64,000 bases of DNA from Anaerolineaceae bacterium UBA5404 (GTDB taxonomy: Bacteria; Chloroflexota; Anaerolineae; Anaerolineales; Anaerolineaceae), in the NCBI GenBank assembly GCA_002409625.1, contig DHNY01000001.1:39604-103603 (forward strand), in the 5' to 3' direction. The number at the start of each line of letters is the position of its first letter. The stretch's first letter is position 1. Below the pieces are notes generated by a model. The model was not told the origin of the DNA. It was given only the letters and a program-made list of their open reading frames with translations, and searched no databases. Position numbers and translations under genes: made by a program. Below, piece by piece: positions 53,214-62,410 of this stretch.

Positions 53214-55144
53214 TTTTCACCATCCTCTGGATATTTATCGCCCAAAACTTTGCGCAAAACGCGTTCCTTTTCTTCCGCTTCGGTGAGCGGGCGTTCTGGC
53301 AAATCGGGTTTTGCGGGTTTTTCTTCTACATCCTGCTCTTCAATGCTGTCAAAAAACTTTTCGATTCTCTCGTTAACTTCTTGCTTAAAGTTTTTTGGGT
53401 CTTCTGAGGCAAGCGTTTCTTCTTGAGCAGTTTTGGCATCATCTATAAACGTTTGTAAAGGTTCTTGCAATGGGGCTTCCTCTGGCTCTATGGGGTCTGC
53501 CATAGCCAAAGGCGGCTGGCTTTCTGCCTTTTCATCAGCTGGCGCTTCGGTTTCGGGCTCTTTTTGCAAGAGATTATGCCCTGGCAGGTCCTCTTTGCCG
53601 TCCATGCGCAAGCTACCGGTCATCATCAAGCCGATGGTTTGAATGTCGGCATCTTCGTCTTCCATAATGCCCACAATTTCACCTTCGTACATCACCGCGA
53701 TGCGGTCCGAAAGGCGCATCAGCTCATCCAGCTCTTCTGAAACGAGTAAAATGGCGCAGCCTTCATCACGACGCCCAATCAACAATTCCTGCACGCCTTC
53801 AATTGCGCCCACATCCAAGCCGCGGGTGGGTTGCATAGCGACTACAATTTGAGGCACGCTTGAAAGCTCGCGTGCCAAAATGAGCTTTTGCAGATTGCCA
53901 CCACTCAACTTGCGCGCCTGGGTTTCAACATTGGGCGCGATGATGTCGTAGCTCGACTTCAGACCTTCAGCGTGAGTTTTGGCGGCCTTATAGTCCAATT
54001 GCCAGTGCTTGCTGATTGGTTTTTCGCGGTAGTTCTTCATAATCACGTTTTTGGTGATCGAAAGGTTCGGTGCCGAGCCAACGCCAATGCGATCCTCAGG
54101 GATGTGTGAAAGCCCTTGGGCAATTGAAAAACGAGGCGACTTGTTGGCGATATTTTCACCGTTGAGGATGATTTTGCCCTGGCAAGACCGCAAACCGGTT
54201 ACACATTCCACCAATTCGCTTTGGCCATTGCCAGCAACACCGGCGATGCCCAGAATTTCACCCTGGCGCAACTCAAGATTAATATTGTGCAGCGCGGGTA
54301 AGTTCTTATTATTCAGCGCGCTCACATTTTCGAGTTTTAAAATGACCTCACCAGGTTCTTTATCACTGCGCCGCTGGTTGAAAATAACTTCGCGGCCCAC
54401 CATTAAGGTTGCCAGTTGTTCGCGGCTCATGCCCTCAACCGGCACACCTTCTGCGGTGGCTTGACCCCGGCGCAGGATGGTCAGGCGGTCAGCCACGGCG
54501 CGCACCTCATTGAGCTTATGGCTGATAAAAGCAATCGATTTGCCTTGCCCGGCCATGCCTCGAAGTGTTTCCATCAGCTCTTCAGCTTCCTGGGGCGCTA
54601 AAACGGCGGTGGGCTCATCCATGATGAGGATTTGTGCGCCACGGTAAAGAATCTTCAGGATTTCAACACGTTGCTGTTCGCCAACTGAGAGTTGCCAAAT
54701 CTTTGCGGTTGGGTCAATATTGACACCCACCGATTCAGCCAGTTGACGCACTTCTTCATCGTACTTTTTGAGGTTGAGAAAGAAGCGCGGTTGGTCCAGC
54801 CCCAAAATGATGTTTTCAGTGACGGTTTGGTTTTGAACCAACATAAAATGCTGGTGCACCATACCCACACCTTTGGCAATGGCGTCTTTAGGTGAATTGA
54901 AAGACACCGGTTCGCCATTGATGATAATTTGTCCGGAAGTGGGGCGATAAAGGCCGATGAGCACATTCATTAAACTGCTTTTCCCAGCGCCATTTTCGCC
55001 CAAAAGAGCGTGGATCTCGCCGGGATACATCTTGAAATTAACGTGATCATTCGCCAAGACGCCAGGAAAACGCAAGACAATATCGCGCAACTCCACAACC
55101 GGCTCCACTGTCGCGGAGTCTGCTTTAGGTTCTAAATAGCTCAT
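53210..55144 (-). CDS. Double ATPase of the nucleoside importer (NupO/YufO-like) with acidic tail
   Basis: About 644 residues. Two ATPase halves: Walker A GENGAGKSS and signature LSVGEQQRVEILKIL in the first, and GVAGNGQSE with LSGGNLQKLILAREL in the second, as usual for RbsA/YufO proteins where the second site is degenerate. Family members end near 510 residues; here an extra ~130-residue acidic, Pro/Glu-rich tail (from GKEDLPGHNLLQ) is present. The start at 55144 has no strong ribosome binding site. An upstream ATG at 55192 lies inside a hairpin and is rejected. Confidence 0.85.
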   Translation of the reverse strand: MSYLEPKADSATVEPVVELRDIVLRFPGVLANDHVNFKMYPGEIHALLGENGAGKSSLMNVLIGLYRPTSGQIIINGEPVSFNSPKDAIAKGVGMVHQHFMLVQNQTVTENIILGLDQPRFFLNLKKYDEEVRQLAESVGVNIDPTAKIWQLSVGEQQRVEILKILYRGAQILIMDEPTAVLAPQEAEELMETLRGMAGQGKSIAFISHKLNEVRAVADRLTILRRGQATAEGVPVEGMSREQLATLMVGREVIFNQRRSDKEPGEVILKLENVSALNNKNLPALHNINLELRQGEILGIAGVAGNGQSELVECVTGLRSCQGKIILNGENIANKSPRFSIAQGLSHIPEDRIGVGSAPNLSITKNVIMKNYREKPISKHWQLDYKAAKTHAEGLKSSYDIIAPNVETQARKLSGGNLQKLILARELSSVPQIVVAMQPTRGLDVGAIEGVQELLIGRRDEGCAILLVSEELDELMRLSDRIAVMYEGEIVGIMEDEDADIQTIGLMMTGSLRMDGKEDLPGHNLLQKEPETEAPADEKAESQPPLAMADPIEPEEAPLQEPLQTFIDDAKTAQEETLASEDPKNFKQEVNERIEKFFDSIEEQDVEEKPAKPDLPERPLTEAEEKERVLRKVLGDKYPEDGEK

Positions 55145-55166
55145 GAGATTAAATTCATATAGATAT

Positions 55167-55199
55167 TCAAGAGATGGCTCAAATCGAGCCATCTCTTGA
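55167..55199 (-). terminator. Attenuator hairpin between the BMP and ATPase genes
   Basis: Perfect 14-bp stem TCAAGAGATGGCTC / GAGCCATCTCTTGA with a 5-nt loop. As with malE-malF, it directly follows the binding-protein gene and would set a higher level of that product. Confidence 0.75.
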
Positions 55200-55211
55200 G
55201 ACTAAGTTAGG

Positions 55212-56450
55212 TTAGGGTAATTCAGCGGTAATGTTGTGATACCACCAGTACATGCCCACGCCACCAGCGCAAGGTGAATCGGGTCCTTCGAAGCAGTCAA
55301 GATCAACCTGGCGCAGCACTTCGCCTTCTTTCAAGACTTCGTTGCCCTTGTTATCCATGATGGGTCCCTTGAAGATGTCAAAGCGGGTCATCTTACCAGA
55401 GAGGAACATAGCCAGTTCATCACGCACCATCTGCAGGTCGGCTTCGGGGAGATCTTTCAAACCGGGCATCAGTTCTTCGCCGGGCATAAAGCCAAACAAG
55501 CCTAAACCACCGGTGTCAGCTTCGTAGTACAAAGAGCCACCTTTATATTCGCCGGCTTTGGCTTGCTCAACAAGACCCTTATAAATGGGACCCCAGTGGA
55601 AGTACATGGAGGTCAAACATTTGGGGTCGGTACAGTTGCCGGAATAGTCATAGGTGATACCCCATTTGCCTTCAGGCGCAGCTGTGGCGGGTGCGGGCGT
55701 ATCGGCACCGGTCATAACCACTTGCACGCCACCATCAAAGAGTGATTTGGCGCCTTCTTGTTCAAGAATGGGGTCATGCCAGGTGTTGATAAAGCGCACG
55801 TCAATCTTGCACTCGGGGCAGGTCTTTTCCACGCCAATTGCAAAGGCGTTGCCCAAGCGGAGTTCCTCAGGGATGGGGAAAGTTGCCATATAGCCGATGC
55901 GCGGATTGCCATCAAGCATAGCGCGTGAGCCGGCGAGGATGCCAGCCAGATACTTGATGTCTTCCATGGCGCCCATCAGGTTACCAAAGTTGGTATCGTT
56001 GGATTTGTAGCCAGAAACATGGATAAAGCTCTTGTCGGGGAATTCCTCGGCGACGGTCAAGGTACCATCCATGAAGCCGAAGGAAGTGGTGATGACCATG
56101 TCAAAGCCCTTGCGAGCCAAGGCGCGTGTCACGTTTTCTGAGTCGACACCCTCAGCCACATTCTCGACATAGGCGGTATGCACGCCTTCCATGTGATCTT
56201 GCATCCAGATGCGGCCAACATCGTGGGCTTGGGTCCAACCGCCATCATCGTGGGGACCAACATAGACGAAACCGACGTTGAATTTGCCTTCAACAGGGGC
56301 GGGAACCTGGTAGGCACCGACCTGTTCACCTTCGGCGGGAGCTTGGGGTTGTTTGCCTTCTTCCACGGGTGTGGTTTGACCACCGCAGGCGGCGAGGCTC
56401 ATACTAAAGACTAAAATAAGGCTTAACAGTAGGAAAAACTTCTTATTCAT
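55212..56450 (-). CDS. BMP family nucleoside-binding lipoprotein
   Basis: 412 residues. Lipobox LSLILVFSMSLAAC, then the BMP fold: VGFVYVGPHDDGGWTQAHDV, DMVITTSFGFMDGTL, FIHVSGYKSNDTNFG and GYMATFPIPEELRLGNAFAI. AAGGAGAG precedes the ATG. It captures purine nucleosides, or a related ligand, outside the membrane and delivers them to the two permeases. First gene of the operon. Confidence 0.9.
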   Translation of the reverse strand: MNKKFFLLLSLILVFSMSLAACGGQTTPVEEGKQPQAPAEGEQVGAYQVPAPVEGKFNVGFVYVGPHDDGGWTQAHDVGRIWMQDHMEGVHTAYVENVAEGVDSENVTRALARKGFDMVITTSFGFMDGTLTVAEEFPDKSFIHVSGYKSNDTNFGNLMGAMEDIKYLAGILAGSRAMLDGNPRIGYMATFPIPEELRLGNAFAIGVEKTCPECKIDVRFINTWHDPILEQEGAKSLFDGGVQVVMTGADTPAPATAAPEGKWGITYDYSGNCTDPKCLTSMYFHWGPIYKGLVEQAKAGEYKGGSLYYEADTGGLGLFGFMPGEELMPGLKDLPEADLQMVRDELAMFLSGKMTRFDIFKGPIMDNKGNEVLKEGEVLRQVDLDCFEGPDSPCAGGVGMYWWYHNITAELP

Positions 56451-56676
56451 TTTCTCTCCTTAAAACTTGGGTTGACCAAAAGCTTGCAAGCTATAAAGAC
56501 AGACTTCGCACGGGTTTAATCAACCTAAAATGCCTTTCTCATTTGAAAGGGTTTGCGATACAGCTATTTTACACGATTGTGAGAAAAATGAGGGAAAATA
56601 ACTTCTAATTTGCAAGAGTTCTGTAAAAGTCACATAAGCTCTCTATGGTAAGGCTCATTCGATTCAGGAAAAGTTC

Positions 56677-57438
56677 TTACGGATAGAGCCTGTCTTCAGG
56701 GCTTCTTGGCGTAGCGACTGAATCAATGGGATATGGCGTTGGCGTTTGGTTCTTTGCTGGTGGAATTGTGGGAAGGGTCGTATGTCGGGGTAAAGGTGTT
56801 CCAGTATAATAGACGGGCGTATAGTTTTTATTCCAATTATGTGTTGCCCGCAAGGTTTCAACCTGACTCGCATTAATTTCTTTGCCATTAACATCAAACT
56901 GAATCGATCTACCAACAGAGATAGGCCAATCGACGCCAGCAGCTAGTGTATATGAAACTGAGTTACTAAATTGCTTTATTAGCGCATCTTTAACAGGTAT
57001 TTTTATGCTGTTTACAAAAATATAAACGCCATTTGTTTCACAATCCATATGCCAAACCATGGCTTCATGGTTTGAAGTTCGTGGTTCAAGAATCGCGTTA
57101 TCAGGCGCGGTAATGTTTTCAACGGAAAGGAATTCTTTCCACCACCAACTTTCATGGACTTTTATAGTTGGCAGATCCTTTTTCGCTGTAAAGGTTACTG
57201 TATATTGGATGGGTTTGTCAAAACCATCAAAGGTTTCGTCAAATAAAAACTCAATGCAAAAATCATCATTACAGGCTTTGGACCATCTGTTGTCTTCGCT
57301 TTGTTCGTATGACGTGTAATGATCGCCTTCGGAGTAATCAATTATTGCTGTTGGAGAGGTTTGTATACGTGGTTTACACGAGATTGTTGAGCCTAAAACT
57401 AAGAAGAAACTAAAGACGATAAGTATGATTTTTTTCAT
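56677..57438 (-). CDS. Hypothetical lipoprotein
   Basis: 253 residues. A lipoprotein signal (IVFSFFLVLGSTISC) precedes a soluble domain with several Trp and Cys (CNDDFC, WHMDCETNG). The C-terminus is Thr/Pro-rich (TTLPTIPPAKNQTPTPYP). No family recognised. It lies 6 bp downstream of the secreted protease gene and is likely co-transcribed with it, so it may act with the protease at the surface. Confidence 0.65.
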   Translation of the reverse strand: MKKIILIVFSFFLVLGSTISCKPRIQTSPTAIIDYSEGDHYTSYEQSEDNRWSKACNDDFCIEFLFDETFDGFDKPIQYTVTFTAKKDLPTIKVHESWWWKEFLSVENITAPDNAILEPRTSNHEAMVWHMDCETNGVYIFVNSIKIPVKDALIKQFSNSVSYTLAAGVDWPISVGRSIQFDVNGKEINASQVETLRATHNWNKNYTPVYYTGTPLPRHTTLPTIPPAKNQTPTPYPIDSVATPRSPEDRLYP

Positions 57439-57444
57439 TATTCC

Positions 57445-58950
57445 TCACTTTACAAATGAGTTGTCTTGAATAGCAGGGAAGTAAATTGCGTTGGTAGCAG
57501 GATGTATGTTTATGACCAGTAACTGCCATGTTGATGTAAGAGAATCGCTCACCTCTATCAGGGCTTCGCAATGTCCTTGGGTAATGGTACTAAAATCACC
57601 GGAAAGAAATGCGCCATTGATTGAAAGGTTACAAAAAGGCGCGGAAGTAGGGTGTAAGTTAATTTGGAGATTGTTGAAATCGCTTTCATTATCATAGATG
57701 TAGCTAGGAAGATGCAGGAGTTGTTGGTAATAGAAACCTCCTAAAACATCTTTAATGGGCAGGTTTTGGTAGAAATATGGTGCTGTATTGTAATCGATGG
57801 TGTTTTGAAAAAGTGATCTGATTGCATAATGAAGATTTTCATTTGCATAATGAGAATAAAACTCAGAGAACGTGTCTTGTCCGACACGATTGAGCATTAC
57901 ATGAGCAATCTTTTCAAATCCCCAGTGTTCATCATCATACCAGGGCGATTCATTTTCAGGGTCACATAAATCGAAAAAGGCAGCTGCGACACGGCCTTCT
58001 ACCGTATCACCATAATCAAAATTGGGTGTATCTCTCGTGGAGAATTCCAAATCAAAATACCAATCTGCATTATAACCACAAGGGCCAAGTCCACAATCAT
58101 AACATTCGTCTCCATTTACGAGAAGCGGAAGAAACTCAGCCCATCCTTCCCCGAAGGCACAAACGGCATCGCTGGCTCGGTTAATAGAATGATTTGCACA
58201 ATTAGGTGAAGATGGAATGTGATCATTGATATTGTACATTATGTGATGCGTTAGCTCATGAACGACTACATCCGGGGCATTTTTTCTCCTGTCAGCAATA
58301 AAGGCATATTCCCCGGGGATATAACAGCTCACCGGACATGATCTGTGAGTATTAATATTCTCTTCCCATCGCACACTCATAAAACCGGGATCAATGCTTG
58401 GATTGGTGTTATCTTGAATAAAATCACGGGTTCGCTTAATGTCATTCTGCATCCACAATGCAGGTGCCCAGTTATCATTTTGAGAAACAGTTTTGTCTTG
58501 TCTATAAGTGAAGCTCTCCGCATTATAGATAATATCAGTACTCCAATTATAGATAGCCCCATCCAAGTTTAAAACTGCATAATTGTAGTTTGCACTTAAG
58601 AACATCACATATAAATCCAACCTTCGATCACCTGTCGGACCGTCAATGTCAAAATTAAGTTCTTGGAAATAAAAGTTGCCGCTTGCATCAGTTATGGTTT
58701 CTTGAAGAATATCATTAGCGCTACTTCCTCCGTCATCAACCTCTATTAACTGGGCAATAATATTAGAAGCGGGTTGCAATTGTCCATGTCGGTCGTAATA
58801 GTAAATCGTTCCTATCAAGGTAACGTATCCAGGGTCAGGTTGAATTGTGTCGTTATACGAATTAGCTTGAACACCATATGCAAGATTAAGCCCACTCAAT
58901 GCTAGGATTAAGGCCGTTAATGAAAGAATAAAGCGAAATTTACGAGCCAT
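57445..58950 (-). CDS. Secreted HExxH metalloprotease
   Basis: About 501 residues. Signal peptide (FILSLTALILALSGLNLAYG), an N-terminal beta domain resembling a carboxypeptidase-regulatory fold (LTDASGNFYF-type: ETITDASGNFYFQELNF), then the zinc motif HELTHH near 245 with a downstream GEGWAEFLP giving the third ligand Glu, as in gluzincins. Several Cys pairs (CPVSC, CYDCGLGPC) suggest disulphides. GGTGAT 5 nt before the ATG at 58950 sets the start. Its substrate is unknown. Confidence 0.75.
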   Translation of the reverse strand: MARKFRFILSLTALILALSGLNLAYGVQANSYNDTIQPDPGYVTLIGTIYYYDRHGQLQPASNIIAQLIEVDDGGSSANDILQETITDASGNFYFQELNFDIDGPTGDRRLDLYVMFLSANYNYAVLNLDGAIYNWSTDIIYNAESFTYRQDKTVSQNDNWAPALWMQNDIKRTRDFIQDNTNPSIDPGFMSVRWEENINTHRSCPVSCYIPGEYAFIADRRKNAPDVVVHELTHHIMYNINDHIPSSPNCANHSINRASDAVCAFGEGWAEFLPLLVNGDECYDCGLGPCGYNADWYFDLEFSTRDTPNFDYGDTVEGRVAAAFFDLCDPENESPWYDDEHWGFEKIAHVMLNRVGQDTFSEFYSHYANENLHYAIRSLFQNTIDYNTAPYFYQNLPIKDVLGGFYYQQLLHLPSYIYDNESDFNNLQINLHPTSAPFCNLSINGAFLSGDFSTITQGHCEALIEVSDSLTSTWQLLVINIHPATNAIYFPAIQDNSFVK

Positions 58951-59276
58951 ATTATCACCAAGTTCCATATTTCTTTAGAATAATTATAACAAAGATTTTT
59001 TAGTTAAAAAAGTTGGTTAATCATGGTAGCAATTCTCAGTATGGAGGATCGCTTTTCTCGTGGTCGGGAGACCACGATCGAACATTTGACAAAAACGAGC
59101 GTTCAAGCACTGCCTCTGTGTCTGGTTCTTTTCCCGACATGGTCTTTTGACCATGCACATCGCAAAATGCGAATTGCTGGCATCGTGGGCTTAAGAACAG
59201 GTAAAATCATTGACCTTTAAAAATTAAGATCCACATTTGAGACATTCCTGCATTGTTAAGTGGTATCATCTTAAGC
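58951..59276. other. Non-coding gap with two similar hairpins
   Basis: CGTGGTC-GGGA-GACCACG (59059-59076) and ATGGTC-TTTT-GACCAT (59139-59154) share a TGGTC/GACCA stem about 80 bp apart. The 65-codon frame across them (59023-59220) lacks a ribosome binding site and is not accepted. The region lies between the divergent protease and kinase genes, so it should also hold their promoters. Confidence 0.4.
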
Positions 59277-60509
59277 ATGAAACGACCAACAGAGCCTGGC
59301 TTAATTAAACTGTTTCGCTACTTCGCGGTGATTGGGGTTTTGTATTTCTTCGCGCGTTGGGTGTATGAGATGAGTCTCAACGAGAATCAAATTATCATTA
59401 CCCAGGTCACGATTTTTTTGCTGGTACACGCCTTGCTTTTGGTCTATTTGCTCATCACTTGGCTGGAGAGGCAAATGAAGGAATATTATCTACCATTCAT
59501 CCTGGTTGTTTACACCGTCGCGATGGCGTTGGGGAGCATGGCTTATCTCTATGTGCCTGACCGCACCATCATTGGTTTTATTACCAGTTCATTTGGTTTG
59601 GTTCCTATTTTGATTGTCCCTTTGGTTTTTATTGCCTGGCAATACGATTATAAACACGTGCTCGTTTACACTGTGTTTACCAATATTGCTGATTTGGCAA
59701 TTGCGATGCTGATTGTTAAACGGGTGACCATCGAAAACTTACCCATGCTTTCGATGCCGATTATCCGCTTGTTGGCATTTATGATGGTTGGTTTTGTGGT
59801 GAGCCAGCTGAGTGAAAACGCGCAAAGGCAAAAGCACCGCATTTTGATGGCAAACATGCAACTCAGTCAATATACCAACACGCTCGAACACCTCGCCACA
59901 ACCCGCGAGCGTAATCGCTTGGCACGCGAACTACACGACACCATCGCCCACACCTTGAGCGGCGTTTCTGTTAACCTTGAGGCGCTTAAAACAATCGCCT
60001 CTCAAGAAAACACCGAGATGCAATCCATGATCGACAGCTCTTTGGAAGTAACCCGCACCGGTTTGAGTGAAACCCGGCGTGCTTTGCGGGACTTACGCGC
60101 CCAACCGCTTGAGGACTTGGGTCTAGAGCTCGCTTTGCGACAGTTGGCTATTTCGATTGCTGAAAGAGCAGAATTGAAGCTCGAGATCCAGATTGACTCA
60201 CCCTTACCTTATCTGGCACCTAATGTTGAGCAGGTTTATTACCGTGTTGCCCAGGAAGCGCTTGAAAACACAGCCCGCCATGCCAACGCCAGCACGATTA
60301 AGATAGACTTAAGTTTGCTTGATGACCGCCTTATGTTGTCTGTACAAGATGACGGGCAGGGGTTCAATGAGAAAGAAATCAATTTTGATGAGCATTTTGG
60401 CATGAAAGGTATGCGCGAACGCGCTTTAACCATTGGCGCGGACCTGCTTATAGAGAGTGAGCCTGGCAAAGGCACCAGGTTACAGCTTAGTTGGGAGCGA
60501 TTCTCATGA
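59277..60509 (+). CDS. NarL-type sensor histidine kinase
   Basis: About 410 residues. Five to six membrane helices in the first 175 residues, a short coiled coil, then HisKA_3 with the phospho-acceptor His220 in LARELHDTIAHTLSG. The ATPase domain has QEALENTARHANAS (N box), DDGQGF and GMKGMRERA. The stimulus is unknown; the sensor is membrane-integral without an obvious extracytoplasmic domain. It overlaps the regulator gene by 4 bp (ATGA). Confidence 0.88.
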   Translation: MKRPTEPGLIKLFRYFAVIGVLYFFARWVYEMSLNENQIIITQVTIFLLVHALLLVYLLITWLERQMKEYYLPFILVVYTVAMALGSMAYLYVPDRTIIGFITSSFGLVPILIVPLVFIAWQYDYKHVLVYTVFTNIADLAIAMLIVKRVTIENLPMLSMPIIRLLAFMMVGFVVSQLSENAQRQKHRILMANMQLSQYTNTLEHLATTRERNRLARELHDTIAHTLSGVSVNLEALKTIASQENTEMQSMIDSSLEVTRTGLSETRRALRDLRAQPLEDLGLELALRQLAISIAERAELKLEIQIDSPLPYLAPNVEQVYYRVAQEALENTARHANASTIKIDLSLLDDRLMLSVQDDGQGFNEKEINFDEHFGMKGMRERALTIGADLLIESEPGKGTRLQLSWERFS

Positions 60510-61150
60510 TAAAAGTACTCATTGCGGATGACCAGGAAATCGTTTGTGAAGGGCTTAAGAAAATCCTGCAAAGTGATCCGGAGATAAAAGTTCTTGGTAC
60601 TGCTGAGAATGGTCAGCAAGCCATTGAACTGATTGAACACGAAAGACCAGACTTGGTTTTGATGGATTTGCATATGCCCATAATGAACGGCGTGCAAGCC
60701 ATTCGCCATTTGCGTAAAAGCGATCCAGACTTGCCGATCTTGGTTTTGACCACTTACACCGATGAAAAATGGCTTTTTGATGCCATTCGGGCTGGGGCCA
60801 ATGGCTATTTGCTCAAGGATCGCCCACGCCAGGAATTGATTGACGCCATCAAAGGCACGGTATCTGGCGAGTCTTATCTGGATCCGGCTGTGGCAAAGAA
60901 AGTGCTCGATTCGGTGGCTTCGGCGCCGGAACCCATCCATGACGAGCAGGATATTGACCTTTCCCAGCGCGAAAAAGACATCTTGCAGCTTTTGGTTGAG
61001 GGGCTTTCTAATGCTGAAATTGCCAAACGGCTGTTTTTGTCCGAAGGCACTGTGCGAAATTATATGAGCAGTTTGTTCGTGAAATTAGGGGTGTCTGATC
61101 GCACGCAGGCGGTTGTTGTTGCTTTGCGGCGAGGAATGGTGAGTTTTTAA
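60506..61150 (+). CDS. NarL/FixJ response regulator
   Basis: About 214 residues. The receiver has ADD near residue 8, the phosphorylation site Asp54 in LVLMDLHMP and Lys in YLLKD. The C-terminal LuxR helix-turn-helix is LSQREKDILQLLVEGLSNAE and onward. The start at 60506 overlaps the kinase stop. Targets are unknown; the downstream flavoprotein gene starts at the very next base, so both may be co-transcribed. Confidence 0.92.
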   Translation: MIKVLIADDQEIVCEGLKKILQSDPEIKVLGTAENGQQAIELIEHERPDLVLMDLHMPIMNGVQAIRHLRKSDPDLPILVLTTYTDEKWLFDAIRAGANGYLLKDRPRQELIDAIKGTVSGESYLDPAVAKKVLDSVASAPEPIHDEQDIDLSQREKDILQLLVEGLSNAEIAKRLFLSEGTVRNYMSSLFVKLGVSDRTQAVVVALRRGMVSF

Positions 61151-62395
61151 GTGTTTCGCGTAGCCATAATTGGTGGCGGTCCAGCAGGTATGATGGCTGC
61201 AATAGAAGCCGCGCGTGGGCTGGGAAAAACCCTGCGCGAAGTGGTTTTATTTGAACATGAGCCAAAACTTGGGCGCAAACTCGCCGTAACCGGTGCAGGG
61301 CGTTGCAACATCAGCAACGATGGTATCAAGGCATCGGCTTACCATGGTCCAGAACCGGCATGGACAGAATCGCTTTTGGAAGGCTTTGCCGTTGAAGACC
61401 TTGAGCGTGCCTTATATCGGCTGGGCATTCCCATTTATAAAACAGATGACGGCTGGTACTATCCGCTTTCACAAAGTGCGGCATCGGTTGTAGCGGTTTT
61501 AGAAGAGCGCTTGCTGGGGCAGGGCGTATTAATGCGCGTAGCCACTTATGTAAGGCGGGTCTCATATAAAGAAGGGCTCGGATTTGAGCTAACCTTCAAG
61601 GATTACGCCAGCGGCGAAAAAGGCATCGAACTTTTTGATAAACTCATCGTGGCAACTGGCGGCAAATCTTACCCCGAGTTGGGCGCCAAAGGTCATTTCT
61701 TTAGTCAGCTGGAAGCGCTTGGGCATACCATTAAGCCCTTGTATCCGGCATTAGGACCCATCGATGCCCGCTTGGGCGCTTTTACTGCCTTGCAAGGCCA
61801 GCGATTTGATGCCCATACTGCCATTTTTGATGGCGAAGATTGCCTTGGGCGTAGTTTTGGTAACCTTATTTTTACTAAAAAAGGCTTAAATGGACCAGGC
61901 GTGATGAACCTTAGCCATTTGGTCACTCAAAGCCCTGAAAAGAACCTTCAGCTGGAAGTCAATTTTATTGGTCCATGGATTGAGGAACTGGCAGAAGCAG
62001 CCAGCGATGAAAATAATCATGCCAGCGTGCGCGCCTTGCTTTTGCGTTATTTTGCGCCAAAAGCGGTTGACTTTTTCCTGACTCAAGCCGCTTTGAACCC
62101 ACAAAAGTTTGTCCAAGAGCTTACTGAACTTGATTTCCAGGCTTTAATCCAAACCCTCAGCATGACGCGTTTTGATATTACCGGCGCCGGCGACTTTAGC
62201 AACAGTCAGCTTACCGCGGGTGGCATTGCAACAGAAGAGCTTGACCCCTATACCTTGCAATCAAAACGATTTGCCGGATTATATGTGATTGGTGAAGCAG
62301 TCGACATATTTGGTCCCTGTGGGGGGTATAATCTACATATAGCATTTGCTAGTGGCTACCTTGCGGGCAAGTCGCTCGCCGAAATGAACAACTAA
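61151..62395 (+). CDS. BaiN/HI0933 family flavoprotein
   Basis: 414 residues. The FAD-binding motif IIGGGPAGMMAAIEAA is at the N-terminus, followed by LGRKLAVTGAGRCNIS, the family hallmark, and a C-terminal GPCGGYNLHIAFASGYLAG. Members of this family reduce bile acids or act on unknown substrates. The start is GTG directly after the regulator stop. The gene contains, in frame, an exact reverse-complement copy of the 20-bp array motif (61528-61547), encoding VLMRVAT. Confidence 0.87.
   Translation: MFRVAIIGGGPAGMMAAIEAARGLGKTLREVVLFEHEPKLGRKLAVTGAGRCNISNDGIKASAYHGPEPAWTESLLEGFAVEDLERALYRLGIPIYKTDDGWYYPLSQSAASVVAVLEERLLGQGVLMRVATYVRRVSYKEGLGFELTFKDYASGEKGIELFDKLIVATGGKSYPELGAKGHFFSQLEALGHTIKPLYPALGPIDARLGAFTALQGQRFDAHTAIFDGEDCLGRSFGNLIFTKKGLNGPGVMNLSHLVTQSPEKNLQLEVNFIGPWIEELAEAASDENNHASVRALLLRYFAPKAVDFFLTQAALNPQKFVQELTELDFQALIQTLSMTRFDITGAGDFSNSQLTAGGIATEELDPYTLQSKRFAGLYVIGEAVDIFGPCGGYNLHIAFASGYLAGKSLAEMNN
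61528..61547 (-). repeat. Exact copy of the 20-bp array motif inside a gene
   Basis: ATTAATGCGCGTAGCCACTT is the reverse complement of AAGTGGCTACGCGCATTAAT, identical over all 20 bases to the commonest array copy. It is 53 kb from the array and lies in coding sequence. Confidence 0.9.
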
Positions 62396-62410
62396 ACTTA
62401 AGGAGATCCT

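Noticed and set aside
55144..55192. Longer N-terminus of the nucleoside ATPase from ATG 55192
   Set aside because: The codons lie inside a perfect 14-bp hairpin, and the added residues match no family sequence.
59023..59220. 65-residue ORF between the protease and kinase genes
   Set aside because: No ribosome binding site; it crosses two hairpins and has no recognisable pattern.
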